Shown here piece after piece: positions 16,636 to 26,678 of a stretch of DNA of 64,000 nt (position 1 is its first letter; every line of letters begins with the position of its first letter). This stretch comes from an uncultured Acidobacteriota bacterium. Lineage in GTDB: Bacteria; Acidobacteriota; Vicinamibacteria; Fen-336. The position numbers and the translations under genes are program-made. The notes below the pieces were generated by a model, which searched no databases, was not told the origin of the DNA, and saw only the letters and a list, made by a program, of their open reading frames with translations. The DNA lies in NCBI GenBank assembly GCA_902826455.1, contig CADEEV010000018.1, positions 24,931-88,930 on the forward strand, read 5' to 3'.

Positions 16636-17752
16636 GCCGCACGGTTTCGTGAAGCAGCAGCAGGACGAGCGTCGAGGCCAGCCAGCACACGGCAATGGCC
16701 TCGACGCTCGCACGTTGCGCGATCCAGCCGATGGCTCCCGGCAGCAGCGCCGCGCCGATCGAGCCCACCGAGACCTGGAAGCCGACCGCGTTGCCCGCGT
16801 GGGCCGGCCCGACACGCCGCGGAGTGCCCGCGATCAGTAGCGGGAACGTCGGGGCCAGACTGAGGCCCATCAGAACGAGACCGAGGCCGTCCGCCCACGG
16901 GGAGAGCGACGCGCAGACCAGGCCCGCGCCCACGGGGGTCAAGGCGACGCCGGCTCTCAGGACGCAGGTCGGACCGAGGCGGTCCGCGAGCGCCCCCGAG
17001 AGCATCCGGCCGACCGTGAGGCTCGCCCAGTAGCACGAGACCCAGAGCCCTGCCGGCGTGGCCCGCAGTTGGCGGCCTTCCGTGAGCAGGCTGAACGCCC
17101 ATTGGCCGACGCTCGACTCGAGGCCCACGTACCAGAAGAACAAGGCCATGTTCCCCTGGACGGGCCACCGGCCAAGGCTCTCCCAGAGGCTCGCGGCGGG
17201 ATGCTGGCTCGCGACCGCCCCGACGTCCCAACGCGACCGCGTGCGGTGGAAGGCGACGCCCAGGGAGCCGATCGCGAGAGCCAGGACGCCGTAACCCCAG
17301 CGCCATCCGAAGCCCCAGGCGAGCGCCGTGGTCATGACGAGCGGCCCGAGGCTCGCGCCGATGCCCCAGCAGGCGTGGAGCCAGCTCACGCGGCCGGCGG
17401 TGAAGTGCGAGGCCGCGTAGGCGTTGATGCCGGCGTCGATCGCCCCGGCGCCCAGGCCCGCGAGCACTCCACCCACGAGGACCAGGGACCAGAAGGGTGA
17501 TACGACGTAGAGCACGAGGCTCGTCGCCACGAGCCCGCTGCTCCCGGCGAGCACGCGGCCCAGACCGAAGCGCGCGACCACGCGGCCGCTCCCGAAGCTC
17601 GAGACCAGGTAGCCGATCGTGACGGCCGTGAGCAGCAGCCCCAGCCGGTCGATGGGCAGGCCGAAGCTACGGCGCATCGACGCCCAGGCGACACCGAGCA
17701 CCGCGTCGGGCAAGCCCAGGCTGACGAAGGCGAGGAGCGCGAGAAGGTACAG
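16514..17752 (-). CDS. MFS transporter
   Basis: About 412 residues, 12 predicted membrane spans. Recognisable MFS features are LALLAFVSLGLPDAVLGVAW in TM1, the loop DRLGLLLTAVTIGYLVSSFGSG and VSWLHACWGIGASLGP in TM5, resembling the FucP/YfkF-like sugar carrier branch; substrate unknown. The start is odd. The frame is closed by the TAG of the upstream SMP-30 gene at 17753-17755, and the only start before TM1 ends is CTG at 17752; the first ordinary alternative, TTG at 17713, would remove most of TM1. Co-directional with the SMP-30 gene, suggesting import or export of a sugar or lactone. Confidence 0.82.
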   Translation of the reverse strand: MYLLALLAFVSLGLPDAVLGVAWASMRRSFGLPIDRLGLLLTAVTIGYLVSSFGSGRVVARFGLGRVLAGSSGLVATSLVLYVVSPFWSLVLVGGVLAGLGAGAIDAGINAYAASHFTAGRVSWLHACWGIGASLGPLVMTTALAWGFGWRWGYGVLALAIGSLGVAFHRTRSRWDVGAVASQHPAASLWESLGRWPVQGNMALFFWYVGLESSVGQWAFSLLTEGRQLRATPAGLWVSCYWASLTVGRMLSGALADRLGPTCVLRAGVALTPVGAGLVCASLSPWADGLGLVLMGLSLAPTFPLLIAGTPRRVGPAHAGNAVGFQVSVGSIGAALLPGAIGWIAQRASVEAIAVCWLASTLVLLLLHETVRLTTAGPERTPRPGPAGGPAPTTGEAAAPGPAAPARTRSEG

Positions 17753-18736
17753 CTAGAAGCCCCGCGCCGCCGTCTTCACCCGCACGAGCCAGTGGTTGGC
17801 GGCGATGAACACGTCGCCATTCTCTCCCCAGGCTAGGTTGCCCGTCTTCACGCCGGTGACCAGGCGCCCGAGGCGGGTGCCGTCGGGAGCGAAGACGGTC
17901 ACGCCCAGGGGGCCCGTCGCCCACACGTTGCCGTCCCGATCGACCTTGAGGCCGTCGGGTCCGCCCTCGCCCGGCTTCCTCCACGCCCGTGGATCCGCGA
18001 ACACGCGCGCAGGGCCGAGGCTCCCATCGGCGAGGACCGAGAGCGCCAGCCACTGGCCCGCGGAGTTGCCGATGTAGAGCGTCGTCTCGTCGGGCGAGAA
18101 CGCGATGCCGTTCGGCGCCTCGATGTCCCGGGCCACGAGCGAGACGACTCCTGCGGGCGTGACGCGGTAGACGCCCTGGAACGGCGTCTCCTTCGCGGGA
18201 TCCTCGAACGTGCCGGGCAGGCCATAGGGTGGATCGGTGAAGTAGAGGTCGCCGTTCGAGCGGTAGACGAGGTCGTTCGGGCTGTTGAAGCGCCGCCCTT
18301 CGAAGCGATCCGCCAGGACGCTGAGGCTCCCGTCCTTCTCGCGCCGGACGATGCGGCGGTCGCCGTGCTGGCAGAACACGAGCCGCCCGTCCCGATCCCA
18401 GGCGAGACCGTTCGAGCCCGGCTCCGGCCCCTGGAACGGGGGCGCGCCGCTATAGCCGCTGCGCTCCAGGACGGTCGTGACGATGCCGTCCTTCCAGCGC
18501 TGGATCCTGTTGCGGGGCACGTCGGAGAAGAGCAACGATCGGTCGGCCTTGTCCCACAGCGGCCCCTCGGCCCATTCGAGACCCTCGGCCACCCTCTCGA
18601 GCACCGCGTCTTTCGGAACGAGGGCGTCGAAGCGAGGGTCGTAGCGCTCGATCGCGCCGATCCGCACCGGCTCGAGCGCCGACGCGCTCGTCGCACCGAG
18701 GATCGCCGCACACACGACCAGTGTCGTCACCTGCAT
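17753..18736 (-). CDS. SMP-30/gluconolactonase family protein, secreted
   Basis: A 327-residue six-bladed propeller with a signal peptide (MQVTTLVVCAAILGATSASA). Metal ligands typical of SMP-30 are visible: Glu in EGLEWAEGPLW, Asn in NSPNDLVYRSNGDLYFTDPPYG, Asp in DGLKVDRDGNVWATG. The family hydrolyses sugar lactones or related esters with a divalent metal. The TAG stop is directly followed, in the same frame, by the MFS coding sequence. A paralog with an additional domain lies at 28845-30458 in the same strand block. Confidence 0.88.
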   Translation of the reverse strand: MQVTTLVVCAAILGATSASALEPVRIGAIERYDPRFDALVPKDAVLERVAEGLEWAEGPLWDKADRSLLFSDVPRNRIQRWKDGIVTTVLERSGYSGAPPFQGPEPGSNGLAWDRDGRLVFCQHGDRRIVRREKDGSLSVLADRFEGRRFNSPNDLVYRSNGDLYFTDPPYGLPGTFEDPAKETPFQGVYRVTPAGVVSLVARDIEAPNGIAFSPDETTLYIGNSAGQWLALSVLADGSLGPARVFADPRAWRKPGEGGPDGLKVDRDGNVWATGPLGVTVFAPDGTRLGRLVTGVKTGNLAWGENGDVFIAANHWLVRVKTAARGF

Positions 18737-18803
18737 TCACCCTCCCGGCCTGCCGGTTGGGGAATCGTACTGCGGGCGCGGGTGCTCGCCAGGTGCCTCG
18801 GAC

Positions 18804-21800
18804 CTAGCGGATGCGGAAGGCGACGTCGCCGAGATCCTGCACGGCGCTGTCCTTGGCCCACGCGACACGCATGCGGGCAACGGTCGTCGAGGGACCGGTC
18901 ACGAGCCAGGAGTACGTTCCCTCCACGTCGGTCGTGTTCGTCACGGCCTGGCCCGCGGGAAGCAGGGAGGTCCAGGTCGCCCCGGCGTCCCGGCTCAGCT
19001 CCACGATCACGTCCTCGAACGCGCCGACGTTGTGGGACCAGCGCACGGTGTGGCGCGAGCCGATCGCCCACGCGACGGCCGTGTTGGGCGTGCTGACCGT
19101 GACGAACGGAGCCGCGATCTCGAACGCCACGTCGCCCACGTCCGCCAGATCCGGCCGACCCGCAGGGCTGACGCGCACGAGAGCCTGGCTGGTCGTGCTC
19201 TGGGGCAGGGTCACGAGCGCCGTACCCGACGTCGCCGCGCCGGCGAACGTACCCAGGGAGCTCCAGGTCGCGCCCCCATCGCCGCTGACCGCGACGTCGA
19301 ACAGCTGCCCGGCACCGAGAACGTGGGTCCACTTCACCTGCCGCACGGATCCGGCGGCCCAGCTGACCGCGTCGTTGGGGTACGTCACCTCGATCGGCGA
19401 CGCGATCGTGAACTCCCCGTCGTTCTCGTCGAGCGCACCCCCCGCCGACGTCGCCCGGATCCGCGCGTGCGCCGTGGGCGGTCCCGTGACGAGCCAGGCG
19501 AAGACAGTGCTGACGGCCGCCGTCGTGGCGACGGAGCCGATCGGGCTCCAGGTCGCGCCGCCGTCGCGGCTGACCTCGAACAGGACGGACTCCCCGGCGC
19601 CCACGCCCTGGTTGACGCGGATCGAGCGGGTCGTGCCGGCCCGCCAGACGACGCCGGCGTTCGGCGCGGTGACGCGCAGGTAGGGCGCGAGGATCTCGAA
19701 GGGGTTGTTGCTCGTGTCGCTGGCGGCCGGCGTCTCGACCCACGTGACTCGGACCCGCCCACCTGTGGTCGCGGGGCCCGACACGAGCCACGCGAACGAA
19801 CCTGCGGTGGCCGAGGTGTTGAATGCGCCGGTGGCGATGTCGGCCCACGACGCGCCGTCGTCCCGGGAGAGCTCGAGACGCACGACGGCGCTCGCGCCGA
19901 GGTTGTGACTCCAGGCGATCGTGCGAGTCGAGCCGGCAAGCCAGCGGGCGGACCCGTTGGGCGCCTGCACGTGGACCTGCGGCGTGCCGGCGGCTAGCGT
20001 GAAGTGGGCATCCGAGACGTCCTGGGCCTGCTGGCTGGCGTCGTGGGCCGTCACCCGCAGCCTCGCCGCCTGGGTCGCCGGGCCTCCGGCCGTGAACGCG
20101 CACGTCGTCGCGGGCGCCGGCAACTGCGTACACGCCGGGATCGGCGTCCAGGTCGCGCCGCCGTTCCGGGAGAGCTCGACGTCGAACGACGTGGGCTGAC
20201 CCGTGAACGCCCAGCGGACGTGGAGCGCCGTGTTGGTGAAGCGCCTCTCGCCGCCGTTCGGCGACGTCACCGTCACGCCCAGGACCTGCGGGTTCGCGAC
20301 GTCGTCGTCGAGGATCGTGCCAGTCGCCACGGCGTCCGTCAGCACTCCCCCGCCGGTCGGATGGCTCAAGGTCACGAAGAGCTGCTCGTCCGGTTCGTCG
20401 TCGACGTCGCCCAGGACCGGCACCAGGATCGTGGCCGACGGGCTCGTGTCGCTCAGCGACACGTGTCCCGAAGCGGCCGTGTAGTCGCTGCCTGCGCTCG
20501 CCGAGTCGTCGGAGCTCGCGAAGTCGAAGCCGACGCTGTGGCCGGCCGTCAGGCCCGTGGCCGTGACGGTGAAGACGAGGTCCGTCGTGCCCGAGTCGCC
20601 TTCGGTCACGGGAGTGGCGTCAGAGATGACGATGCTCGACGCGGCCGGCGAATGGTCGGGTCCGTAGCGGCGCACCAGCTGGTTGAGGGCATCGGTGACG
20701 TAGACGTTGCCGTTGGGATCGCGCGAGAGGCTCGTCGGCCGCAGGTTGACGGTCAGCGGGCTACCGTCGCCGTTCGGCGCGTAGAGCGGATAGGACGTCC
20801 CGGCGATCGTCTCGATGGTCTCGTCCGCGCCGCCCACGATCCGGCCCTGGGCGTTGGCCTCCACGCGGCGGATGAACTGCTCGCCGATCAGCAGATCGCC
20901 GTCGTCCTCGAAGGCGAGGGACAGCGGATGGCACATCGACGCCGCGCTCGCGGGGCCGCCGTTGCCACCCGAGCTGCACGAGGCGAACCCGGGTCCCTCG
21001 TCGAGGGGCCCGATGCCCGCGATCGTCGAGATGATCTCGTCGTCGGCGCTGCCGTCGTCCGGAACCGGAGGCCCGGCCACGACACCGTCGGCGCCCGTGT
21101 CGACGCGCCTCACACGGAAGGCCGAGGAGTCGGCGATGAACAGGTTGTCGAACGCGTCGACCGCGAGCTGCTGCGGAGAGCGCAGCTGAGCGCTGCTCGC
21201 CTTGCCTCCATCTCCCGAGGAGCCGTAGACGCCCGTGCCCGCGACGGTGCTGAGGATCTCCGCCGGATCGTCGCCGTTCACGAAGCCGTCGGCGCCCGCA
21301 GCGATCCTCCGCACCCGGCCCTGCTGCTCGGAATAGAAGACGTTGCCGTGGGAGTCGACGGCGAGTCCGACGATGGTACCGAGGGTGGCAGCGACGGCCA
21401 GGACGCCGTCGCCCGACGCCGTCGGCGTCGGCGTCGGACAGGCGGTGCCGGCGACCGTGGTCGCACCCCCCAGCGCCGTCAGGCGCACGATCTGGCAGGT
21501 GGGGCCGGTCGCGACGAGGATGCTGCCGCCCGGCTCCAGCGCCAGGGCGGACGGCCGCGGCAGCGATGCGGCGGTCTCGATGATGCCGCCCGAGACGCGC
21601 CGGACCCGGTCGTGCAGGCGATCGGCGATGTACAGGTCGCCGTCGGCGTTCGCCACGGCCGCCGCGGGCTCGTCGAGGCTCGCGCTGGTCGCGGGAATCC
21701 CGTCGCCGTTGTAGGCGGTGAGCGCGTTGCCCGCCACCGTGACGAGCACCTCGTCGGGATTCTCGGGCTCCGCGACCGCGATCGGGCCCAGGGTCGTGAG

Positions 21801-24494
21801 GCCGTCGGCGCACAGCCGGACCTGCGCCGTCGAGTCGAAGACCGGCGTCAGGAAGCTCACGCTCGCGCCGAGGTTCGACCAGGTGCCTCCCGACAGTCCC
21901 TGGAGACTCACCTGGCCGAGGTCGCGGGCCTTGATCGTCTGGGTGAGACAGACGTCGACGGTCGCGAACGTCGCGTTCGTGCTGAGGACGTAGGCGACGC
22001 CTGGAACGACCGGGCGAAGGCCGGCCGGCAGGGCGCGCGGAAAGACCCCGACCACCAACGAGGCGTTCCCGCCCGGAGCCTGGACGCCGTGAAAGCTCAG
22101 CGTCACGGGCGTGCCCCAGAGCAGATCCGAGGGCATCACCGGCGCTGGGTCTCCGGGCGGCACCGGGACCTGGTTGAGCCCCACCGTCACCTCGAAGTCG
22201 CCCGTGGCCGTGAGGCCGCCCGAGTCCTGGGTCGTGCAGTGGACGACGGTCGTGCCGATCGGGAAGCGGTAGCTGCCGGTATCGACGTCGCAGTTGGCGG
22301 TCAGCAGGCCGTCCTCGGCATCGAAGCCGTTCACCGTGAGGAACAGCACGACGCCCGTCGGATCGGCGGTCAGGGTGCTGAGATTCGGGGGCACCTGGAC
22401 GAGCGGCGGCGTGTTCGCCCCGGGATCGACGCTCCCGAGGCGGTTCGTCTCGAGGTCCCACGCCGGCGGCGCCGGAGACGGGCCCTGCAGGCCGTTCGTC
22501 GCGTAGAAGAGCTGGCCGTTCGCGTCGGTCGCGATCCGGAACTGCGGATCCGCCGCGGCCGCGTTGGAGGGAACGGGGAACGCGGCGCTCGAGGACCGGA
22601 GCTGGCCGCTCGGATAGAAGACGCTGATCGAGCCGGCCCAGGGCACGGTCTCCGTGGGATCGACGGACAGGCTCGCGAGCACCGGGGCGCCCGACGGCAG
22701 CAGCCGGAGGTCGGTGACGCGCTCCACCATCGCGCCCGGACGCGCCGTGTACTGGAGGCCGAACGCCAGGAGGTTCGGGCTGCCGGCGGCGTCGACCTCG
22801 AAGCGCGCCAGGCGCAAGCCGCGGTTGGCGGCGGGCGACTGCGGCAGCGACGGGTACGGCGCGGTCGGCACCGTGCTCGGGAACACCGTGCTGAAGCCGT
22901 CCGCCGCGACGGTCAGGGAGCCCGCCGGCCCGAGCGCCAGTGCCAGGCCTTCCTGGCTGTCGACGTCCCAGAGGTAGGAGGCATAGATCAGGGAGGCGGG
23001 GCCGGTCCGGGTCGTGTCGATCGTCAGGAGATCGAGACAACCGAAGTTGAGCAGCGTCGTGCACGACGACCGGTAGGCGTCGGGCGTCGGCACGAGACTG
23101 CCCTGGCCCCAGTTGCGGCCGAGCACGAACGCGCGGCCGGAGTCGTCGACGGCCAGCGCGTAGTTGCCCGGGATGCCGGCGCTGCCGAAGTCGTCGGTCG
23201 TGAGGAAGGTTCCGTAGAGCACGCTGCCGGTGGAGTCCATCTTCGTGAGCACGGTCGCGTTGTCGCCCCCGGGCTCGCAGACCGGCGACGAGCCTGGCCA
23301 ACCGTTGACGGCGTCGACGTTGAACCCGTTCAGGACGAGCCCCGGCATGCCGGGCTCGACCGTGCGGCAGGAGCCGAGGAGGTAGAGGTTCTCCTGGGCG
23401 TCGACCGCCAGGGCCTCGACGCGGTTGAAGAACTGGCTGTAGTTCGCGACCGGGAGACGCCGCACCGCCGGCGCGCCGCCCGAATCGTCGACCGCCACGA
23501 CGGTTGTCACGTGGAGGTTCGGGACCAAGGGATTCTCGTAGCCCGTGAAGTAGGCCGTGCCGTTGGCCCCGACGACGAGCGTCCCGCACAGGTCGGTGTC
23601 CTCGAACAGGATGGAGTAGACCGGGCTCGTGCCCGTGGCGTCGAGCTTGGTCAGGAAGCAGACGCCGCCGAGGGCGCCCGGGAACGCCTGCGTCGCCGGG
23701 TAGCCGGCGCCCGACGACGCCGAGCCGAGAAGGTAGGTCTCGCCGGCCGCGTTGCTGCCGAAGCCGGCGAGCCGATCGTCGCTCGCCGAGCCGATCGCGA
23801 AGACCGGGTCGATCACGAGAGCTCGGGATGCGTCGTAGGGCCCCAGGCCGAACGTCGCTTCGCGTCGACCCTCGTGGACCTCGTACCGGGCGGCGACCGG
23901 CTCGCGTGTCGCACCTCGCTCCTGATACACGACGGGCGCCTTCAATCGAACGGTGCCGCCTTCGACCCGGAGGGCGAGCGCGCCATCGTGCTCCAGGGCC
24001 AGGCCGCTCACCCCTTCGAAGGCGATCCGGATCTGGCGCGGGTCGGCGTGGGCCGCCACCACGAAGTCGAACTCGAGGTTCCGCTCGGTCCGGTAGTACT
24101 CGACGTCGACGCCGTCGTAGACGCCGGGGCGATGGACGCGGCGGTAGGACGGCACGCCACGGAGCCGCCCGCTCGCGCCACGGCCGGCGTGGTACAGCAG
24201 GCCCGGCAGCCGGTCGACTCCGTCGAGCGGCGCGTCGTCGTTCGAGCCGACGAGGCGCAGGCGAACGGGCGTGGCACGGCCGCGCATCGAGACCTCGGCC
24301 CCGTCCCGCGACAGGAGGAAGGTGGCATCGGTGCCCCTGGAGACGAAACGGCCGGCGTCCGCCACGAACCCGGCCGTGCCGGGCCGCAGCTCGAGCGGCC
24401 GTTCGTGGGCCTCGGCAGGCGCGGCCAGGAGCGCCGCGAGGCCGCAGCAGACCGACGAAACCCACGCACTGATCCGGATGACCTTGGCGCCCAT
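18804..24494 (-). CDS. Giant secreted modular protein: NHL propeller, Calx-beta and five C-terminal beta repeats
   Basis: An 1896-residue exported protein; AAGGAG precedes the ATG, and the first ~30 residues are a signal peptide. Order of parts: N-terminal 'YDGVDVEYYR' domain often paired with SBBP repeats (about 35-230), SBBP-like propeller repeats (to about 700), a HYR-like domain around 740-830 (IGTTVVHCTTQDSGGL), NHL repeats (about 990-1270), a Calx-beta domain (about 1285-1400: ATPVTEGDSGTTDLVF ... ILDDD), and five repeats of about 100 residues to the C-terminus, each with 'xPNxxxxWxxGSxRxVxW' then 'ELSRDGGATWxxI'. Likely an extracellular surface or matrix protein; no catalytic site seen. 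No sorting signal recognised at the end. Confidence 0.85.
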   Translation of the reverse strand: MGAKVIRISAWVSSVCCGLAALLAAPAEAHERPLELRPGTAGFVADAGRFVSRGTDATFLLSRDGAEVSMRGRATPVRLRLVGSNDDAPLDGVDRLPGLLYHAGRGASGRLRGVPSYRRVHRPGVYDGVDVEYYRTERNLEFDFVVAAHADPRQIRIAFEGVSGLALEHDGALALRVEGGTVRLKAPVVYQERGATREPVAARYEVHEGRREATFGLGPYDASRALVIDPVFAIGSASDDRLAGFGSNAAGETYLLGSASSGAGYPATQAFPGALGGVCFLTKLDATGTSPVYSILFEDTDLCGTLVVGANGTAYFTGYENPLVPNLHVTTVVAVDDSGGAPAVRRLPVANYSQFFNRVEALAVDAQENLYLLGSCRTVEPGMPGLVLNGFNVDAVNGWPGSSPVCEPGGDNATVLTKMDSTGSVLYGTFLTTDDFGSAGIPGNYALAVDDSGRAFVLGRNWGQGSLVPTPDAYRSSCTTLLNFGCLDLLTIDTTRTGPASLIYASYLWDVDSQEGLALALGPAGSLTVAADGFSTVFPSTVPTAPYPSLPQSPAANRGLRLARFEVDAAGSPNLLAFGLQYTARPGAMVERVTDLRLLPSGAPVLASLSVDPTETVPWAGSISVFYPSGQLRSSSAAFPVPSNAAAADPQFRIATDANGQLFYATNGLQGPSPAPPAWDLETNRLGSVDPGANTPPLVQVPPNLSTLTADPTGVVLFLTVNGFDAEDGLLTANCDVDTGSYRFPIGTTVVHCTTQDSGGLTATGDFEVTVGLNQVPVPPGDPAPVMPSDLLWGTPVTLSFHGVQAPGGNASLVVGVFPRALPAGLRPVVPGVAYVLSTNATFATVDVCLTQTIKARDLGQVSLQGLSGGTWSNLGASVSFLTPVFDSTAQVRLCADGLTTLGPIAVAEPENPDEVLVTVAGNALTAYNGDGIPATSASLDEPAAAVANADGDLYIADRLHDRVRRVSGGIIETAASLPRPSALALEPGGSILVATGPTCQIVRLTALGGATTVAGTACPTPTPTASGDGVLAVAATLGTIVGLAVDSHGNVFYSEQQGRVRRIAAGADGFVNGDDPAEILSTVAGTGVYGSSGDGGKASSAQLRSPQQLAVDAFDNLFIADSSAFRVRRVDTGADGVVAGPPVPDDGSADDEIISTIAGIGPLDEGPGFASCSSGGNGGPASAASMCHPLSLAFEDDGDLLIGEQFIRRVEANAQGRIVGGADETIETIAGTSYPLYAPNGDGSPLTVNLRPTSLSRDPNGNVYVTDALNQLVRRYGPDHSPAASSIVISDATPVTEGDSGTTDLVFTVTATGLTAGHSVGFDFASSDDSASAGSDYTAASGHVSLSDTSPSATILVPVLGDVDDEPDEQLFVTLSHPTGGGVLTDAVATGTILDDDVANPQVLGVTVTSPNGGERRFTNTALHVRWAFTGQPTSFDVELSRNGGATWTPIPACTQLPAPATTCAFTAGGPATQAARLRVTAHDASQQAQDVSDAHFTLAAGTPQVHVQAPNGSARWLAGSTRTIAWSHNLGASAVVRLELSRDDGASWADIATGAFNTSATAGSFAWLVSGPATTGGRVRVTWVETPAASDTSNNPFEILAPYLRVTAPNAGVVWRAGTTRSIRVNQGVGAGESVLFEVSRDGGATWSPIGSVATTAAVSTVFAWLVTGPPTAHARIRATSAGGALDENDGEFTIASPIEVTYPNDAVSWAAGSVRQVKWTHVLGAGQLFDVAVSGDGGATWSSLGTFAGAATSGTALVTLPQSTTSQALVRVSPAGRPDLADVGDVAFEIAAPFVTVSTPNTAVAWAIGSRHTVRWSHNVGAFEDVIVELSRDAGATWTSLLPAGQAVTNTTDVEGTYSWLVTGPSTTVARMRVAWAKDSAVQDLGDVAFRIR

Positions 24495-24564
24495 TGCATC
24501 TCCTTGGACCCCGGCACGCGGCGGAGCCCGTCAGAGGGGACGCGTCAACGAAGGAGGAAAGCTC

Positions 24565-26661
24565 TCACTTCTCCCGGGACGCGAAGGTCCCGTTCCAGTC
24601 GGCGGGGGGCGGGTTCGCGGCAAGTTCACGGCACCGGCTCGCGAGAACCGCGGAGGGGCCGTCGTCCGCCAGCGGCTCGAGCGTCTCCAGAGCGGCTTGG
24701 AAACGGCGCTCGCGATACGCCGCAAAGGCCGCTTCGTACGCGCGCGCCGTGTCCGACGGCACGCGCGGAGCCGCCTCGGTGCCGAGCAGCTCGTAGACGG
24801 TGACCCCCTGGGTCTTGCCCTTGACCGCCACGACGTCCACGAGCCGGAACGCGAACTCCGGCCCCGCGTCCCGCCGCACGGCCTCGCTGACCAGGATCTG
24901 CGTGCCGTACGCCTTGTTGAGGCCCTCCAGGCGCGACGCCAGGTTGACCCCGTCGCCCAGGGCCGTGTAGCTCATCCGATCCGGCGCGCCGAAATGGCCC
25001 ACCATCACCTCGTCGCGGTGGAGCCCGAAGCGCGTGTGGAACGGCGGCAGGCCGACCCACGCGGGAGACGCGAAGAGCGCCTCGGTGGCGTCCCGGCAGG
25101 CGAGAGCCGCCGCGCAGGCCCGGCGAGCGTGATCGTCGGTCGGCTCCGGGGCGTTCCACAGCGCCATGACCGCGTCGCCGATGTACTTGTCGACGGTGCC
25201 GCCGTGGCCGTGCACTGCGGTCGTCATCGCCTCCAGGTAGCGCCCGAGAGCCGCGGCCAGCACGTCGGGCGCCAGCAGCTCCGAGTGCGTGGTGAAGTCG
25301 CGGATGTCCGTGAACATCACCGTGAGATCCCGCAGCTCGCCGCCGAGCCTCGGCTCCTGTCGGGCGCGATACAGCTGGCGCACCAGACCCACCGGGACGT
25401 ACTTCCCCATCGCGCGCAGCGCCGTCTTCGCCTGCTCGAGATCCTCCATCACGTCGCTCACGTCGCGGAACGGGGACGCCGCAGGCGCCGGGGCGAAGTC
25501 GAAGTCGCGCATGCGCGCGGCGGAATGGACGATGCGGTCGAGACCGCTGCGAACCCGACGCAGTCCCCAGGCCCCGGCCACGGTCAAGGCGGCCAGCGCG
25601 CACACCGAGACGAGGATCAGGCGGCGCCGGGTCGCGTCGAGAGGTGCCAGGTAGTGCGCCTCGGGAACGAGCACCCCGACCCGCCAGTCCTGGGTGCCCG
25701 CCAGCGTCAGCACCGACAGGAGGAAGTACCGCCCTCCGACATCGAAGCGCGCGGACCGGCGCGACGTGGCCGCACCGGTCCCGAGCATCGCAGGGTCCGC
25801 CAGGGCCCGACGCACCTCCTCGGGCACGGCCTCCGCGCTCGCGCGCAGGTCCTCGCCCTGCTCCTGGAGCGGATGGTCGGACCCGAGCCGGGTGATCAGG
25901 CGGCCTTCGGCGTCGGCGACGAAGACGCGGTGGGAGTCGGACGGGTTGTCGGTCTCGACGCGAAGCCTGGCCACGGCGTCGAGGTGCTCGGCCAGCAATC
26001 CCACGCGGACCACGCCCACGAGGCCGCTGGCCTCGCTCGTGACGGCCTGCATCACGGTGACGACGACCCGGCGCTCGGCCGCCTTCCGGCTCGCATCGCT
26101 CTCGGCGTAGTGCAAGTCGGTCCACAGCGGCTCCATGGAGAACCGGCGGTGGGCGACGGTCGCGGCGAACGTCGGGTGGTCCGTGGGGTCCTCGGGCGTT
26201 CCGGGCTCCCGGACGAAGGCCCCCTCGTCGAGCCGGGTCGATCCGGCGCTCCGCCGGCGCAGGAAGGAGGCGCGCTCCGCGCCATTCCGGCGCACCTCCC
26301 GCGTCAGGATCGGCGCGCCCGGGGACGCCTCGCGGAACACGGACACCTGCCAGCCCCCGGCCGACTCGGCTCGCGTGAACGTGGCTTCGCCCAGCTCCCG
26401 GTTTGCGATCACGCGCGCGAACAGGGCGGCCTCCACGGCACGCGGGCTCGCGGGATCGAGGATGCCGCCGCGGACCTGGGCGTCGATGTCGAGGACGCTC
26501 GCCTCGGCTCCGTGGAGCGAGGCGGCCACGATCGCTCCCGCGCGCGTCGCGGCCTCGTCGCGGAGCCGGCCGGCGGCTCCCAGGAGCGACGCGCGCCAGC
26601 CGCCGAGAACGAGAGCGAGCAGCAGCGCGACGACGAGGGCGACTCCGCCCAGCGTCGCCAC
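24565..26661 (-). CDS. Membrane-bound class III adenylate cyclase with periplasmic sensor domain
   Basis: A 698-residue protein. TM1 is at about residues 5-22 and TM2 about 340-362 (LILVSVCALAALTVAGAW), enclosing a ~315-residue Cache-like periplasmic sensor. A coiled linker leads to the cyclase domain (about 440-640). Catalytic residues are present: FTDIRDFT (metal Asp), DKYIGDAVMA (metal Asp and the Lys that selects adenine), LGDGVNLASRLEGL (adenine-selecting Asp, transition-state Asn and Arg). All class III essentials seem intact, so ATP to cAMP is predicted. GTG start, 17 bases after the DoxX stop. Two genes upstream in the same strand lies an NDH-2 with a cyclic-nucleotide-binding domain, a possible target. 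Confidence 0.88.
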   Translation of the reverse strand: MATLGGVALVVALLLALVLGGWRASLLGAAGRLRDEAATRAGAIVAASLHGAEASVLDIDAQVRGGILDPASPRAVEAALFARVIANRELGEATFTRAESAGGWQVSVFREASPGAPILTREVRRNGAERASFLRRRSAGSTRLDEGAFVREPGTPEDPTDHPTFAATVAHRRFSMEPLWTDLHYAESDASRKAAERRVVVTVMQAVTSEASGLVGVVRVGLLAEHLDAVARLRVETDNPSDSHRVFVADAEGRLITRLGSDHPLQEQGEDLRASAEAVPEEVRRALADPAMLGTGAATSRRSARFDVGGRYFLLSVLTLAGTQDWRVGVLVPEAHYLAPLDATRRRLILVSVCALAALTVAGAWGLRRVRSGLDRIVHSAARMRDFDFAPAPAASPFRDVSDVMEDLEQAKTALRAMGKYVPVGLVRQLYRARQEPRLGGELRDLTVMFTDIRDFTTHSELLAPDVLAAALGRYLEAMTTAVHGHGGTVDKYIGDAVMALWNAPEPTDDHARRACAAALACRDATEALFASPAWVGLPPFHTRFGLHRDEVMVGHFGAPDRMSYTALGDGVNLASRLEGLNKAYGTQILVSEAVRRDAGPEFAFRLVDVVAVKGKTQGVTVYELLGTEAAPRVPSDTARAYEAAFAAYRERRFQAALETLEPLADDGPSAVLASRCRELAANPPPADWNGTFASREK

Positions 26662-26678
26662 CAGGGCCCGCCCCAGGG

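Noticed and set aside
20004..24803. 1599-codon open frame on the + strand opposite the large secreted protein
   Set aside because: Low-complexity Arg/Gly/Asp/Val composition and no start signal; the minus-strand protein has clear domains.
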